A stretch of DNA of 11,770 nt, taken from contig NZ_CAKPTN010000044.1 in the NCBI RefSeq assembly GCF_934190855.1, positions 1 through 11,770 of the forward strand, written 5' to 3'. The notes beneath the pieces were generated by a model that saw nothing but the letters and a program-made list of their open reading frames with translations, was not told where the DNA came from and made no database searches. Origin of the DNA: an uncultured Veillonella sp. Its GTDB lineage: Bacteria > Bacillota > Negativicutes > Veillonellales > Veillonellaceae. Below, one piece after another: positions 1 through 6,812 of the stretch (the first letter of the stretch is position 1; every line of letters starts with the position of its first letter). The translations under genes were made by a program, and so were the position numbers.

Positions 1-10
1 GAGTAACAAA

Positions 11-463
11 ATGGACTTCTATACAGTAGCATATGTGGAGAGTCAGATTGCATCTGGACACACAATAGGATTTATCTTTTTTGTAGTTATTTTATTAGCC
101 CTTCTCGGTGTGGGCATTCAAGTTTTGCGTAATGGTTTTACAAGCCGTTACCGTGATTTAACTGTTATTTTATCCTTAATTATTGTATTTTTCTTAGGTT
201 TAGAATATCAAGAATATGGTCGTATGAAGAATTACTCTGAGGATTCTTCTCGGATGGCTCAATTCTTACACTCCTTTAGTGCAGATCGTGGTGTTGATGA
301 AAGCCAATTAGCGGTTAACTCTTTGAAGGTTCGTAATGGTATGATTTTAAAAGTTAGTGATGCCTATTATGAGGTACAATTTAACCCTGAATACACGACG
401 TATACAATTACTCGCGTATATAAGGTGAGCCCTGAAGATCGACTTCATGATAAGGCTGATTAA
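11..463 (+). CDS. DUF3290 family small membrane protein
   Basis: A 150-residue protein of unknown biochemical role that I assign to the DUF3290 family. Two hydrophobic segments are visible, at about residues 18-39 and 50-64, separated by a short basic loop (RNGFTSRYRD). A soluble C-terminal domain of about 85 residues, mixed in charge and beta-rich in appearance (KVSDAYYEVQF), follows. DUF3290 genes are known to sit beside DUF421 genes in Firmicutes, and here two DUF421 genes follow after 18 bases, so the three probably form one membrane-associated unit. The ATG is chosen because it directly precedes the first hydrophobic region. Only ten bases lie upstream in the window, so a ribosome binding site cannot be judged and a slightly earlier start is possible. 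The family call is from sequence character and context; the function is unknown. Confidence 0.75.
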   Translation: MDFYTVAYVESQIASGHTIGFIFFVVILLALLGVGIQVLRNGFTSRYRDLTVILSLIIVFFLGLEYQEYGRMKNYSEDSSRMAQFLHSFSADRGVDESQLAVNSLKVRNGMILKVSDAYYEVQFNPEYTTYTITRVYKVSPEDRLHDKAD

Positions 464-481
464 GGATGTAAGGAGTTCATC

Positions 482-1165
482 ATGACAGATTTCATACCTA
501 TGTATGGGATGGTATTTGCTAAATTGGGTATTGGCCTCTTAGCGATTATTTTACAAATTAATGTAATGGGGAAAGGAAATTTAGCCCCTACATCAGCACA
601 AGATCAGTTGCAGAACTATGTACTAGGCGGTATTATCGGTGCGATTATTTATAATCCTGCCATTGGTATTGTACAATTTATATTAGTTCTCATCTTATGG
701 ACTATTCTTGTAATGACCATTAAATTCTTGAAGGGCAACTTTAGATTCTTCAAAAAAATTCTAGATGGTCATCCCGCTATTCTCGTGGAAAACGGTGTTA
801 TTTTGACTGATCAATGTATGCGCTTTGGTATGCAGGCTGCAGAGTTAAAAATGAAATTACGTGCAGCAGGTGTTTTGCGAGCAAAGGATGTAAAGCGTGC
901 TATATTAGAACAAAATGGTCAGTTAAAGGTCGTTAAGTTTGGCGAAGAAAATGTTCTGTTAGATTTAGTGACAGATGGTCAGATTAATCCCTATGCACTC
1001 GATTTAATCAATAAAGATGAAGAGTGGCTTGTAGCAGAAGTGGCTAAGCAAGGCTATACGATTAAGCAAGTATACGTAGCTGAATATATGGATGGTCATG
1101 TTGATATATATCCATTTGAAGAAAACTCAGGCTTAAGCATTTTTAAAAAGCAAACAAAGGAGTAA
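482..1165 (+). CDS. DUF421 (YetF-like) membrane protein, first copy
   Basis: A 227-residue DUF421 protein. The N-terminal third is membranous, with hydrophobic segments at about residues 9-28, 46-57 and 60-81. The conserved linker MGKGNLAPTSAQDQLQNYVL lies at 29-48. The soluble part that follows has the family signatures ILDGHP (93-98), ELKMKLRAAGV (121-131) and the LEQNGQL strand (142-148). AAGGAG at 470-475 is placed well for the ATG at 482. The gene follows DUF3290 and ends four bases before a close paralogue whose ribosome binding site overlaps its stop codon, so translation is likely coupled. Some Bacillus relatives (YetF, 2Duf) affect spore inner-membrane properties. That link is from general knowledge and need not apply here. 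Exact function is unknown. Confidence 0.85.
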   Translation: MTDFIPMYGMVFAKLGIGLLAIILQINVMGKGNLAPTSAQDQLQNYVLGGIIGAIIYNPAIGIVQFILVLILWTILVMTIKFLKGNFRFFKKILDGHPAILVENGVILTDQCMRFGMQAAELKMKLRAAGVLRAKDVKRAILEQNGQLKVVKFGEENVLLDLVTDGQINPYALDLINKDEEWLVAEVAKQGYTIKQVYVAEYMDGHVDIYPFEENSGLSIFKKQTKE

Positions 1166-1169
1166 TAAT

Positions 1170-1889
1170 ATGATAGAATCTATGACTATATATGGCATGG
1201 TTTTTGCTAAACTGGCCATCGGTCTCTTGGCAATTATTCTACAAATCAACTTAATGGGTAAGGGGAACTTAGCGCCAACCTCTGCGTTAGACCAATTACA
1301 AAACTACGTACTTGGTGGTATTATTGGTGCCATTATTTACAATGATCAAATTGGTATTTTACAGTTTATGTTAGTCCTTATCTTATGGACTATCCTCGTA
1401 ATGACACTTAAATTCTTAAAAGGTAATCTTCGTTTCTTTAAAACAATTCTTGATGGTCATCCTGTTATTGTAATCGAAAAAGGCCATGTATTAACCGAAG
1501 AATGTATGCGTTACGGCATTCAATCAGCTGAGTTAAAACTTAAACTTCGCGCTGCCGGTGTACAATACATTACTGATGTTAAACGTGCTGTACTAGAGCA
1601 AAATGGTCAGCTCAATATTGTTCAGTTTGGTGAAGATAATATCCGTTTTGACTTGATTAATGATGGTCAAATCAATCAGTTCACTCTAGATATGATTGAA
1701 AAGGATAGGGAGTGGCTCGAAAAAGAGGTAGAGGAACAAGGATATACTGTGAAAGACATTTATATTGCAGAATATAAAGATGGTAAGGTTGCATTATATC
1801 CTTATGAGAAAAAACATCGTCCGCAACTTGTGAGTACTCTAAAGACTAAGACTACTCACACTAAAGATAAATTGAAATCTAAAATCTAA
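1170..1889 (+). CDS. DUF421 (YetF-like) membrane protein, second copy
   Basis: A 239-residue paralogue of the preceding gene. A gap-free hand alignment of the first 215 residues gives about 152 identities (71%). The first 100 residues, which hold the membrane segments, are about 83% identical and the rest about 60%. The same landmarks are present: MGKGNLAPTSA (29-39), ILDGHP (93-98), ELKLKLRAAGV (121-131) and LEQNGQL (142-148). The last 20 or so residues form a Lys/Thr-rich tail that the first copy lacks. AAAGGAG at 1156-1162 overlaps the stop of the first copy and sits seven bases before the ATG. DUF421 proteins can oligomerise, so the two could form a mixed complex with the DUF3290 protein. 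That is inference. Confidence 0.85.
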   Translation: MIESMTIYGMVFAKLAIGLLAIILQINLMGKGNLAPTSALDQLQNYVLGGIIGAIIYNDQIGILQFMLVLILWTILVMTLKFLKGNLRFFKTILDGHPVIVIEKGHVLTEECMRYGIQSAELKLKLRAAGVQYITDVKRAVLEQNGQLNIVQFGEDNIRFDLINDGQINQFTLDMIEKDREWLEKEVEEQGYTVKDIYIAEYKDGKVALYPYEKKHRPQLVSTLKTKTTHTKDKLKSKI

Positions 1890-1905
1890 TATCTGAAATC
1901 TAATA
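1873..1905 (+). repeat. short AAATCTAA direct repeats
   Basis: AAATCTAA occurs three times, at 1875-1882, 1882-1889 and 1896-1903. The ten-base unit TGAAATCTAA occurs at 1873-1882 and 1894-1903. The repeats span the stop codon of the second DUF421 gene and run into the gap. They look like a small slippage-type duplication; no role is evident. Confidence 0.6.
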
Positions 1906-1915
1906 ACTAAAATTA

Positions 1916-1944
1916 TTTATAGTATGGATAGATTGCTCTATAAT
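1916..1944 (+). promoter_or_regulatory. candidate sigma70-type promoter for the radical SAM gene
   Basis: A perfect TATAAT lies at 1939-1944. TTTATA (1916-1921) matches the -35 consensus at four of six positions and is 17 bases upstream. The predicted start, near 1951, would give a leader of about 67 bases that contains the hairpin at 1976-2001. The surroundings are AT-rich, where chance matches are common. Confidence 0.4.
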
Positions 1945-1975
1945 TACTTATAGATGATATTATATAGACTCTCAT

Positions 1976-2001
1976 TAAGCCCACTATTCGTAGTGGGCTT
2001 A
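1976..2001 (+). terminator. perfect 11-bp stem-loop: weak terminator or leader hairpin
   Basis: The left arm TAAGCCCACTA (1976-1986) pairs perfectly with TAGTGGGCTTA (1991-2001) around a TTCG loop. No U-run follows (TATAGAAAGG), so this is not a textbook intrinsic terminator on either strand. It ends about eight bases before the AGGA ribosome binding site of the radical SAM gene. It may end transcription of the DUF421 operon, or act as a stable structure in the leader RNA of the next gene. Confidence 0.5.
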
Positions 2002-2017
2002 TATAGAAAGGAAGCTA

Positions 2018-3745
2018 GTGAATCGTAAAGACTTAATTGATAGATTACAAGAATTATATAAAGATGAAGATAGTCGGGTAACCGTTAATCCTCATGCAGG
2101 ACAAAGGGTAGCTATTGTCTACCCCAATACGTATTTTGTGGGTATGAGTAATCTTGGTCTCCACATCATCTATGAGGAAATTAACTTACGCAATGATAGC
2201 GTATGTGAACGTATCTTCTTGCCTGAAAAAAAGGAATTGGAAGCGTACGATAAAACTAAGACCCCGCTTATGAGTGTAGAAACACAACGGCCTATGCACC
2301 AGTTTGATGTGGTTGCCTTTGACGTCACTTTTGAAATGGACTATTTCCATATTCCACTTATGTTGCGTCATGGTCGTGTACCTATTATGGGAAAAGACCG
2401 TACGGAGTTCGATCCTATCGTCATTGCTGGCGGTCCTTGTGCCACCTTTAATCCAGAGCCCTTTGCTGATTTTATTGATGCTTTCATCATCGGTGAAGGG
2501 GAAGGCATCGTTAGCCGCGTGTTAGATATCATTCGTGATGGCAAATTGGAAGGTTTAGATCGCCATGCGATTTTGCGCCAACTAGCGAATGAGTCTGGCG
2601 TTTACGTGCCATCCTTATATGTGCCAATTTATAGTGAAGAGGGCGAATTTAAAGGCTACCATATCACTGCAGGTGCGCCAACAACGATTAAACGTCATTT
2701 TGAAATGCTCACTAGCGGTGGTGAGACCGTAGTAGCTACAAATTATACAGAGTTTGGTGCTATGTACATCATCGAGGTTGCTCGGGGGTGTGGCCGTCAC
2801 TGCCGATTCTGTATGGCTGGCTATTGCTTCCGCGTACCTCGTGTACGCCCTCTCGATATTTTAAAAGAAGGCGTAGATAGAGCAGAGAAATTAGGCAAAA
2901 AGGTAGGCCTCATGGGCGCCGCTATTTCTGATTATCCAGAGGTAGATAAGTTAGTTAATTATATTCGCTCTAAGGATATGCGCTATTCCTGTGCATCCTT
3001 GCGGGCGGACTCGTTGACGCAAGCCGTTGTGGATGGCTTGGCTGATAGTGGACAAAAGACGATTACTATTGCCCCAGAAACGGGCAGTGAACGTTTGCGT
3101 AGGGTTATCAATAAGGGCATTAGTGAAGAGCATTTGCAAAATGCTGCAACCTTATCTGCCAAGTCTGGCATTCAACATATGCGTCTTTATATTATGATTG
3201 GGTTACCAACGGAAACAGATGAGGATATCGAAGCCATCGTAGGCCTTGCAGAACGGACGCAAGCCCATATGGCTGAGGTAGGTTGTAAAGGTCGTTTAAC
3301 GCTCAGTATCAATCCATTTATTCCTAAGCCTTTTACACCATTCCAATGGATGGCTATGGACAATCAAAAAACGGTAGAGAAAAAACTGCAATATATTAAA
3401 AAAGCGCTGCAAAAGAACCGTCGTATTGAGGTGCTCGTAGAGTCTCCTAAAGAGGCGTATATTCAAGGTGTTCTCGCTCGTGGTGACCGCCGTTTAGGGG
3501 CAGTTATTGCGGCTTGTGCAGCAGACCGTGGTAGCAAGTCCTTCAAGTCTGAAATGAAGGCGGCAGGCCTTGATATGGACGATATGAACTATCGTGAGCG
3601 CAGCTTTGATGAATTCTTGCCATGGAGTCATTTAGATATGGGCATGGACGAAGGTTATCTTGAAATGGAATGGAAACGCTCCGTCGATGAAGCGTATACA
3701 CCGCCGTGTGTACAAGGCTGTAAACGTTGTGGTGTTTGTAAATAG
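2018..3745 (+). CDS. B12-binding-like/radical SAM protein, TIGR03960 type
   Basis: A 575-residue radical SAM protein with no assigned reaction. Residues 1 to about 200 resemble a cobalamin-binding-type Rossmann domain (VAIVYPNTYFVGMSNLGL at 31-48, VIAGGP at 135-140, IIGEGEG at 157-163), but the DxHxxG cobalamin motif is not visible. The radical SAM barrel starts near 246 and carries the CxxxCxxC iron-sulfur motif with Cys258, Cys262 and Cys265. The C-terminus ends in a second cysteine group: Cys564, Cys568, Cys571 and Cys574. The PWSHLD stretch and Cys-rich end match the TIGR03960 family as I know it. The partner domain DUF2344, often fused to it, is absent. The GTG start follows AAAGGAAG (2007-2014). 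The pgeF ribosome binding site overlaps its stop codon, so the two are probably co-translated. Confidence 0.85.
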   Translation: MNRKDLIDRLQELYKDEDSRVTVNPHAGQRVAIVYPNTYFVGMSNLGLHIIYEEINLRNDSVCERIFLPEKKELEAYDKTKTPLMSVETQRPMHQFDVVAFDVTFEMDYFHIPLMLRHGRVPIMGKDRTEFDPIVIAGGPCATFNPEPFADFIDAFIIGEGEGIVSRVLDIIRDGKLEGLDRHAILRQLANESGVYVPSLYVPIYSEEGEFKGYHITAGAPTTIKRHFEMLTSGGETVVATNYTEFGAMYIIEVARGCGRHCRFCMAGYCFRVPRVRPLDILKEGVDRAEKLGKKVGLMGAAISDYPEVDKLVNYIRSKDMRYSCASLRADSLTQAVVDGLADSGQKTITIAPETGSERLRRVINKGISEEHLQNAATLSAKSGIQHMRLYIMIGLPTETDEDIEAIVGLAERTQAHMAEVGCKGRLTLSINPFIPKPFTPFQWMAMDNQKTVEKKLQYIKKALQKNRRIEVLVESPKEAYIQGVLARGDRRLGAVIAACAADRGSKSFKSEMKAAGLDMDDMNYRERSFDEFLPWSHLDMGMDEGYLEMEWKRSVDEAYTPPCVQGCKRCGVCK

Positions 3746-3754
3746 GAGATACTC

Positions 3755-4609
3755 ATGAATGAATCTGTAAAACGTATAGATGTTAAAGGACCTCATGGTA
3801 CTTGGTCCTATGAAGCACCGAATTGGGCGGATCAATTTCCTATCGTTATGGGCGACACCTATCGTCATGGTGGTGTATCCCCAGTACCTTATGAATCATT
3901 AAACTTAGCCTTTCATGTCGGTGATGAACCTAACAATGTTAGGGTGAATCGAGCTATCATAGCTGAACACTTGGGTGTTGAGCCAGAACGTATTTCTTGT
4001 GGTAATCAAGTGCATGGGCTTAAGGCTGTAGAAATTACAGAAGACCTCGTTGGGGCCGGTGCCTTTGGGGAGGATACAGCTATCGCTGATTGTGATGCGG
4101 TATTTACAAGATTACCTAATGTACCGCTATTCTTGTTCACCGCTGACTGTGTTGGCGTTGGTATTTATGATGCTAAACATCATGCTATTGCTACAGTACA
4201 TGCAGGATGGCGCGGAGCAATTGGTCATTTGCCAGTCCTTACTATTGAGGCTATGAAAGAAACGTACGGCACTGACTTTAAAGATTGTTATGCATATCTT
4301 GGGCCTAGTATTGGACCAGAATCCTTTGAAGTCGATGTAGAGCTGGGCAAGCGTTTTGAATTGGCTTGGCGCGGTATGACAGATCGAAATACGGCTGATG
4401 TGGTCAATTACCCAGGCAATAAATTAGACAAGGCCTATATCAACTTGTGGAATTTTATTGCCGAAGGACTCGTCGTCAATGGTATGCCTAAAGAGAATAT
4501 TGCTATTGGTGGTACCGATAGTGTAATAGAAGGCGATTGCTATTCCTATCGACGCGAAGCAGGAAAAACAGGTCGTATGGCTTTATTTGGCATGTTACAA
4601 CAACGATAG
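3755..4609 (+). CDS. pgeF: PgeF/YfiH family protein (polyphenol oxidase/laccase-domain, YlmD)
   Basis: A 284-residue Cu-oxidase_4/DUF152 family protein. The three metal-site motifs are intact: NQVHG (84-88, His87), TADC (129-132, Cys132) and HAGWRG (149-154, His149). In E. coli the homologue YfiH/PgeF is a peptidoglycan editing factor that hydrolyses wrongly built UDP-MurNAc-L-Ser, and related proteins act on purine nucleosides. The Bacillus homologue is YlmD. AGGAG at 3744-3748 overlaps the TAG stop of the radical SAM gene and lies six bases from the ATG, which indicates translational coupling. The next gene is yggS (ylmE), so the ylmD-ylmE-ylmF order is kept despite the 144-base gap. The family call is secure; which reaction matters in this organism is not shown. 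Confidence 0.93.
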   Translation: MNESVKRIDVKGPHGTWSYEAPNWADQFPIVMGDTYRHGGVSPVPYESLNLAFHVGDEPNNVRVNRAIIAEHLGVEPERISCGNQVHGLKAVEITEDLVGAGAFGEDTAIADCDAVFTRLPNVPLFLFTADCVGVGIYDAKHHAIATVHAGWRGAIGHLPVLTIEAMKETYGTDFKDCYAYLGPSIGPESFEVDVELGKRFELAWRGMTDRNTADVVNYPGNKLDKAYINLWNFIAEGLVVNGMPKENIAIGGTDSVIEGDCYSYRREAGKTGRMALFGMLQQR

Positions 4610-4753
4610 TACTTTTTTAAGCATATACATGCATGGATTTATGGTGTTTATAAGCTCTAAATCATGTACATTCAAGGCTAAATACTATATAATAGAATAG
4701 TCTATACAAATATATTTAATGATTACTATATATAGATTGAAGGGGGCATTCAC
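4610..4753 (+). promoter_or_regulatory. pgeF-yggS gap with a candidate promoter at 4665-4693
   Basis: This 144-base AT-rich gap holds TATAAT at 4688-4693, with TGTACA (4665-4670, four of six -35 matches) 17 bases upstream. The predicted start near 4700 would give a leader of about 54 bases before the GTG of yggS. There is a T-run at 4613-4618 after pgeF but no convincing hairpin before it, so I see no clear terminator. Several other AT-rich stretches could serve as a -10 box. Confidence 0.4.
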
Positions 4754-5440
4754 GTGATTGAAGAATCCCTACACGCAATACAGCAGCGCATGGTAGATGC
4801 TATGGCGCGCGTTGGTCGCGTAGATACAGCATTGTTAGTGGCGGTTACAAAGAACCACCCCGTGTCAGCTGTAGAGGAGGCGGCTAGTCTCGGTGTGACC
4901 CATGTAGGGGAAAACCGAGTACAAGAGGCCAAGGAAAAACAGCTCACCTATAAGGGGCCACAATTAACATGGCACTTAATTGGCCATTTACAGGTCAACA
5001 AGGTGCGTCAAGCGGTGCCTATGTTTGATTTAATTCATTCTGTAGACAGCCGTAAATTATTAGATGAAATCGAAAAGGTCGCTACAAAGCACAACAAGGT
5101 GCAAGATGTGTTGTTGCAAGTCAATGTAGCTCGAGAGGCGTCCAAAACGGGCATGTCCGTAGAGGAGTTTCCAGAAATTCGAGACTATGCAAAGACATTG
5201 CCTCATGTACGTGTACGGGGCTTGATGTGTATGGCACCATTTTTCGAGAATCCAGAGGAAGCACGTCCAATCTTCCGCGTAGCCAATGCCTTGTATGAGG
5301 ATATGAAAGGCTACTTTGAAGAGGGGCAGATTCAATATTTATCTATGGGGATGACTCACGACTTTGAAGTCGCTTTAGAAGAAGGGGCTAACATCGTTCG
5401 TGTAGGCACAGCAATTTTTGGGGAACGTGTGTATGATTAA
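4754..5440 (+). CDS. yggS: YggS/YlmE family PLP homeostasis protein
   Basis: A 228-residue, single-domain, alanine-racemase-like TIM barrel protein that binds pyridoxal 5'-phosphate and helps keep the vitamin B6 pool in balance; no enzyme activity is established for the family. Lys33 in AVTKNHP is the PLP-binding lysine. Other family motifs are VGENRVQEA (51-59), WHLIGHLQVNK (73-83), GLMCMAP (156-162), SMGMTHD (197-203) and RVGTAIFG (216-223). Its length is typical. The start is a GTG at 4754, seven bases after AGGGGG (4741-4746), and it gives the usual short N-terminus. It lies between pgeF and sepF, as in Firmicute division clusters (ylmD-ylmE-ylmF). Confidence 0.95.
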   Translation: MIEESLHAIQQRMVDAMARVGRVDTALLVAVTKNHPVSAVEEAASLGVTHVGENRVQEAKEKQLTYKGPQLTWHLIGHLQVNKVRQAVPMFDLIHSVDSRKLLDEIEKVATKHNKVQDVLLQVNVAREASKTGMSVEEFPEIRDYAKTLPHVRVRGLMCMAPFFENPEEARPIFRVANALYEDMKGYFEEGQIQYLSMGMTHDFEVALEEGANIVRVGTAIFGERVYD

Positions 5441-5451
5441 GGCTCGGGTTG

Positions 5452-5480
5452 CCTAATAATCGATAGCGTTAAGTATTAGG
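5452..5480 (+). promoter_or_regulatory. inverted repeat that could mask the sepF ribosome binding site
   Basis: CCTAATA (5452-5458) and TATTAGG (5474-5480) are perfect seven-base complements separated by 15 bases. The right arm contains the first three bases of the sepF AGGAGG site (5478-5483), so in mRNA the stem would partly hide it. The stem is short and AU-rich, so any effect would be modest. The pairing is seen in the sequence; regulation is inference. Confidence 0.35.
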
Positions 5481-5491
5481 AGGAAATCCAA

Positions 5492-5989
5492 ATGGCATTG
5501 GGAGATTATTTAGACAAAGCAAAAAACTTATTCTTAGGCAAAAATGATGATGACTATGAATATGATGATTATGACTATGAAGATGAAGAGGAATACGACG
5601 TGGAACCTACTCCAGTAGCTCCTGCGGCTCCAGTATCCGGCGCATCTGAATTTCATCCACGCAAGGTAGGAGGCCAATCTACGATGACACAACGTCCAAC
5701 AGCTATGAAAGTAGTTGTAATTGAACCAAAAGTATTTGAAGATTCTGAAAATATTACACATCAATTGCGCGACATGCGTCCTGTATTGATCAACTTTGAA
5801 AATACAGATCCTCATGAAGCAGCTCGTATTGTGGACTTCGTATCTGGTGCGACTTTTGCATTGGATGGCAAATTGGAAAAAGTAGGTAAAGACATTTTCA
5901 TGTGTGTACCTGTAAACATTTCCATTGATTATTCTGATAATGAAAGCAACAAAACTGAGCAAAACGAATACGCTTGGGACAATAAATAA
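5492..5989 (+). CDS. sepF: SepF, cell division protein that anchors FtsZ
   Basis: A 165-residue SepF (YlmF, DUF552). SepF polymerises on the inner face of the membrane and tethers FtsZ at the division site. The N-terminus MALGDYLDKAKNLFLG is a plausible amphipathic membrane-binding helix. It is followed by an unusually acidic, tyrosine-rich linker (residues 19-38, with Tyr at 22, 24, 27, 29 and 35) and a Pro/Ala-rich stretch to about 50. The globular SepF domain covers about 71-146, with the family signature DFVSGATFALDGKLEKVG (114-131) and a final strand near PVNISI. A polar tail of about 19 residues closes the protein. The full AGGAGG at 5478-5483, eight bases before the ATG, suggests strong translation unless the upstream inverted repeat folds. 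Its position between yggS and proC supports the call. Confidence 0.95.
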   Translation: MALGDYLDKAKNLFLGKNDDDYEYDDYDYEDEEEYDVEPTPVAPAAPVSGASEFHPRKVGGQSTMTQRPTAMKVVVIEPKVFEDSENITHQLRDMRPVLINFENTDPHEAARIVDFVSGATFALDGKLEKVGKDIFMCVPVNISIDYSDNESNKTEQNEYAWDNK

Positions 5990-6002
5990 TTTCTCTATAA
6001 AT

Positions 6003-6010
6003 GGTGGTGA
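6003..6010 (+). promoter_or_regulatory. ribosome binding site that fixes the proC start
   Basis: GGTGGTGA matches seven of eight bases of the extended Shine-Dalgarno sequence GGAGGTGA. It is spaced for the ATG at 6016, not the ATG at 6001, which lies at the edge of the site itself and has only AT-rich sequence before it. Confidence 0.6.
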
Positions 6011-6015
6011 CAACG

Positions 6016-6810
6016 ATGTTAGGTAAAACCCTATGTATAGGCGTTGGCTCAATGGGTGGCGCTCTATTGCGCGGTGCATTACAGCATGGCGTGTTGAAAG
6101 CAAGTGATACACACATTCTAGTGCGTCGCGAAGAACAATGTAAGGCTCTTACAGAGGAGCTCGGTGTAGTAGGTTTTACTACATTGCCTAATGTAAACGA
6201 GTACAATACCATTTTGTTGGCCGTAAAACCACAAGTGTTACCATCTGTATTAGAGACGTTAAAAGAAGTACCTTATGGGACTGTTATGATTTCCGTTGCG
6301 GCAGGTATCACCTTAGATACTCTTGATGCAGCGATTCCGCAAGCTAACTGGTTTAGAGCTATGCCAAATACACCGGCTTCTATCGGTGCTGGCATGACGG
6401 CTCTTGCTGGGGATGATGTAAACACCGACTTAGGTCGTGCTGTACAAGCCTTGTTTGAGGCTGTTGGCGAGGTAGCGGTGGTAAGCGAAGCCGATTTAGA
6501 TCGCTTAGGTGCACTATCTGGAGCAGGTCCTGGCTATATGTTCGTCATCCTTGATGCCTTAGCTGATGCGGGTGTTCGCATTGGCTTGCCGCGTAACTTG
6601 GCAATCAAGGCGGCGGCCCAAACGATGTATGGTGCTGGTAAGATGGCCCTTGAAAGCGGCAAACATCCAGCAGTACTACGAGATCAAGTAACAAGCCCAG
6701 GTGGCACGACCATTGCCGGTATTGGTGCCATGGAAAAAGGTGGACTTCGCAGTGCTCTCCAAGATGGCGTAGTAGCATGTCTTGCTCGGTCAAATGAATT
6801 GGGGAAATAA
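6016..6810 (+). CDS. proC: pyrroline-5-carboxylate reductase
   Basis: ProC reduces 1-pyrroline-5-carboxylate to L-proline with NAD(P)H in the cytoplasm, the last step of proline synthesis. From the ATG at 6016 the protein has 264 residues, normal for the family. The dinucleotide-binding loop GVGSMG is at 9-14, AVKPQ at 69-73, RAMPNTP at 114-120, the signature SGAGPGY at 168-174 and LRDQVTSPGGTT at 221-232. An in-frame ATG at 6001 would add five residues that family members usually lack, and it has no ribosome binding site. In many Gram-positive and cyanobacterial genomes proC lies beside yggS and sepF. Here it occupies the place where ylmG often sits. The next gene starts two bases after its stop codon. 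Confidence 0.96.
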   Translation: MLGKTLCIGVGSMGGALLRGALQHGVLKASDTHILVRREEQCKALTEELGVVGFTTLPNVNEYNTILLAVKPQVLPSVLETLKEVPYGTVMISVAAGITLDTLDAAIPQANWFRAMPNTPASIGAGMTALAGDDVNTDLGRAVQALFEAVGEVAVVSEADLDRLGALSGAGPGYMFVILDALADAGVRIGLPRNLAIKAAAQTMYGAGKMALESGKHPAVLRDQVTSPGGTTIAGIGAMEKGGLRSALQDGVVACLARSNELGK

Positions 6811-6812
6811 TT

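Noticed and set aside
4610..4640. Possible terminator after pgeF
   Set aside because: The T-run at 4613-4618 precedes rather than follows any pairing, and the GCAT/ATGC stem nearby is only four base pairs.
6001..6015. ATG at 6001 as the proC start
   Set aside because: It adds five residues not typical of ProC and overlaps the GGTGGTGA ribosome binding site, which is spaced for the ATG at 6016.
5534..6112. 192-codon open frame on the - strand opposite sepF
   Set aside because: It is the mirror of the GAT/TAT-rich acidic linker of sepF and overlaps a clear SepF and the start of proC. Its Phe/Ile-rich translation ending in runs of Ile and Val has no family character.
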